Of a stretch of DNA of 64,000 nt, positions 62,480 to 64,000 are shown piece by piece (positions within the stretch are counted from its first letter, which is position 1; every line of letters starts with the position of its first letter). Under the pieces are notes generated by a model. It did not search any database, had not been told where the DNA came from, and saw nothing but the letters and a program-made list of their open reading frames with translations. This DNA is from Lucinisca nassula (lineage: Eukaryota; Mollusca; Bivalvia; Lucinida; Lucinidae): assembly GCA_963580285.1 (NCBI GenBank), contig OY757026.1, positions 47,547,431 to 47,611,430 of the forward strand, given 5' to 3'. The translations under genes and the position numbers were made by a program.

Positions 62480-63238
62480 GCCGGCTCAGAACAATCATAT
62501 CAGAATGACAAGTTCTTAAAAAAAAACAGATGAATTAAGATCCTTTTTAACTAAGCAAAAGTATCCCGAACAAGTATTTGAATCTGGTCTAGAAAAAGCA
62601 TTGTCAACAGATAAGAACGCACGGTAAGAGCATAAAAAAGAAGAAAACGTAGTTCAATATGTATCTACACATAATCCAAAAGATCCGGAAATGTATCAGT
62701 AATCGTCGATAATGTACCAATCTTACAGGCAGATGATAAAATGAAAACAATCTTAACAAAATACAATTTTTCAAAAAGTAACGGCAACAATATAACCTCA
62801 AGCGCCTACTTACTAGGGCCAAATTCAAATGAAGTTAAAAAATACACCAGACCAAACCGCGGCCTCTGCATTAATCTTATTGAAGGAAGTTCTTTTACAT
62901 TAAAATGTGGGACTAATTTCACAATCCACGAAAAGATGTCATGTGCGGTCAGAAATGTAATTTATGTTATGAAATGCAGGGGCTGCGGGGAGGAATACAT
63001 TGAGGAAACATGCAACTTTTTACGTAAAAGAGTTGCCATACACAACAAACAAATTCGTGATCCTCGCACTAGAATGCTTAAAGTAAGCGAACATATTGAT
63101 AACTGCGCAAATAATTTGTCTCCTAGGTACTATATTTTTCCTTTTTATAAAATGTACATAGGAATTACATCCTTACGGCGGGCTAAAGAAAGATTTTTCA
63201 TTAATAAACTAAATCCAAAACTGAATCAATCCAATTAA
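62480..63238 (+). pseudogene. PLE C-terminal region with GIY-YIG endonuclease
   Basis: The 165-codon frame from 62741 is open. It contains KTILTKYNFSKSNG, a Cys pair in MKCRGCGEEY, and the GIY-YIG-like core NVIYVMKCRGCGEEYIEET (about residues 68-86) where the first motif is VIY and the second YIE in place of YIG. A candidate catalytic Arg is in FLRKRVAIH and Glu in RRAKERFFI. KLNPKLN ends the domain. The family nicks target DNA to prime insertion. Upstream (62480-62740) broken frames (KYPEQVFESGLEKAL, VVQYVSTHNPKDPE) join it to the RT relic. The protein is not joined to an active RT, so it is part of a dead element. Confidence 0.82.
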
Positions 63239-64000
63239 ATGGACAAAATCTGTATCGTCAGAGTTTTTGCAATCAACAGTATATGAAGGGATCCAGAAAG
63301 AAGTCAATCGACTTATATGAATCTGTTTCCCGAGAAATGTTTATCCATTGCAATCATCTGGTGAGAACATATGTAAAATTGACATGTGTTTAAATCAATT
63401 TTTTAGTTCTAAACAGTTTAATGAAATATGGAACTTAACAATACCACAGAGAATAAGAATAATAAATCTATTTAATTAAATAATATAGTATACATATACG
63501 TAGAGTCTTTATATAGGTAAGCATAATAACAGCATAAATAAACAGTCTGTAGAAATTATGCAGCTGCTTATTCTTTTTTATTAAAAGCTTACTTATGTAA
63601 ATAAATGTGTCCTATATTAATTGCTTACTTTTTTCTGACTTTTAGTCCGTAGAGTTTAGGCATGCTAGGTATAACAGTGTAACACTTATTTAATGTTTAC
63701 AGGGCATTCGAATATAACATTCATCTTCTATTTGAATATTCGACTCATACTCTGCTCCATCATACTACCTCTGTTTCAAGATTATGTAACGAAACAGTAT
63801 ATCATCAGTTGGCCATACTAACTTTTAATACCGTCAAAATATCTGTATAACTTTGAAAATTTAATCCGCGAAAACGTTTTACAGGACCCATTTATCGATA
63901 ATTTGAAAAGGAAGTTTATGTTTTGGGTCCCAAATGAGAAATTAATATCTAACCTTGTTACCACAGTTTCCCTCATGCAAACTGGGATTTCCTGTTGAAT
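63239..64000. other. Unassigned AT-rich stretch
   Basis: Probably starts with the 3' tail of the GIY-YIG PLE. No frame or repeat recognised beyond that. Confidence 0.4.

Overview
The window looks like gene-poor DNA from an animal nuclear genome, most likely a bivalve mollusc (inference). It is AT-rich and has no operon structure and no host exon that I can recognise. It is packed with repeat types typical of bivalves: tRNA-headed SINEs, Penelope-like elements (PLEs), Ty3/gypsy LTR elements, mariner fossils, hairpin MITEs, and tandem arrays rich in AGGTCA. A dreissenid-like clam would fit, but I cannot prove the species from this sequence. Almost every long reading frame is part of a transposable element or a chance frame inside a repeat.

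Layout. 0-11.5 kb: hairpin MITEs, a 369-bp TIR element, PLE and LINE reverse transcriptase (RT) fragments (minus, about 2.1-2.8 kb), a broken mariner (about 3.8-4.9 kb) with a 129-bp palindrome at its 5' end, SINE copies, a LINE RT fragment (6.8-7.1 kb), a TTC microsatellite (8.5-8.7 kb). 11.4-15.5 kb: a segmental duplication, one copy of which carries a 2.6-kb TIR-bounded array of about 18 AGGTCA-rich units. 15.5-21.8 kb: MITEs, a SINE remnant, and a region of inverted short-repeat clusters. 21.8-27.5 kb: a nearly complete Ty3/gypsy retrotransposon with short LTRs, an intact gag-protease frame, and a pol broken by one stop and one frameshift. 28-37 kb: MITEs, SINEs, a degenerate 150-bp array, a LINE RT fragment, and a 1.07-kb TIR element. 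37.6-43.7 kb: a second LTR element (minus strand) with 2.56-kb, almost identical LTRs around only 981 bp of internal DNA. 44-47.4 kb: a roughly 55-bp minisatellite interrupted by a mariner, itself interrupted by a SINE. 48-58.3 kb: three more TIR-bounded arrays, one of which (52.4-54.9 kb) hosts a PLE with an open RT frame. 58-64 kb: MITE and SINE fragments and a decayed GIY-YIG PLE invaded by a second PLE tail and a SINE.

The main biological content is therefore a stack of nested mobile elements whose order of insertion can be read directly. The most unusual features are: (i) a recurring design of short GC-rich terminal inverted repeats enclosing 130-175-bp tandem units, three of the arrays being dense in nuclear-receptor half-sites; (ii) a gypsy element whose LTRs end CGCC...GGCG instead of TG...CA and whose RT has LADD in place of Y/F-x-DD; (iii) a very young, internally deleted element with giant LTRs; and (iv) hammerhead-ribozyme-like motifs in three PLE tails.
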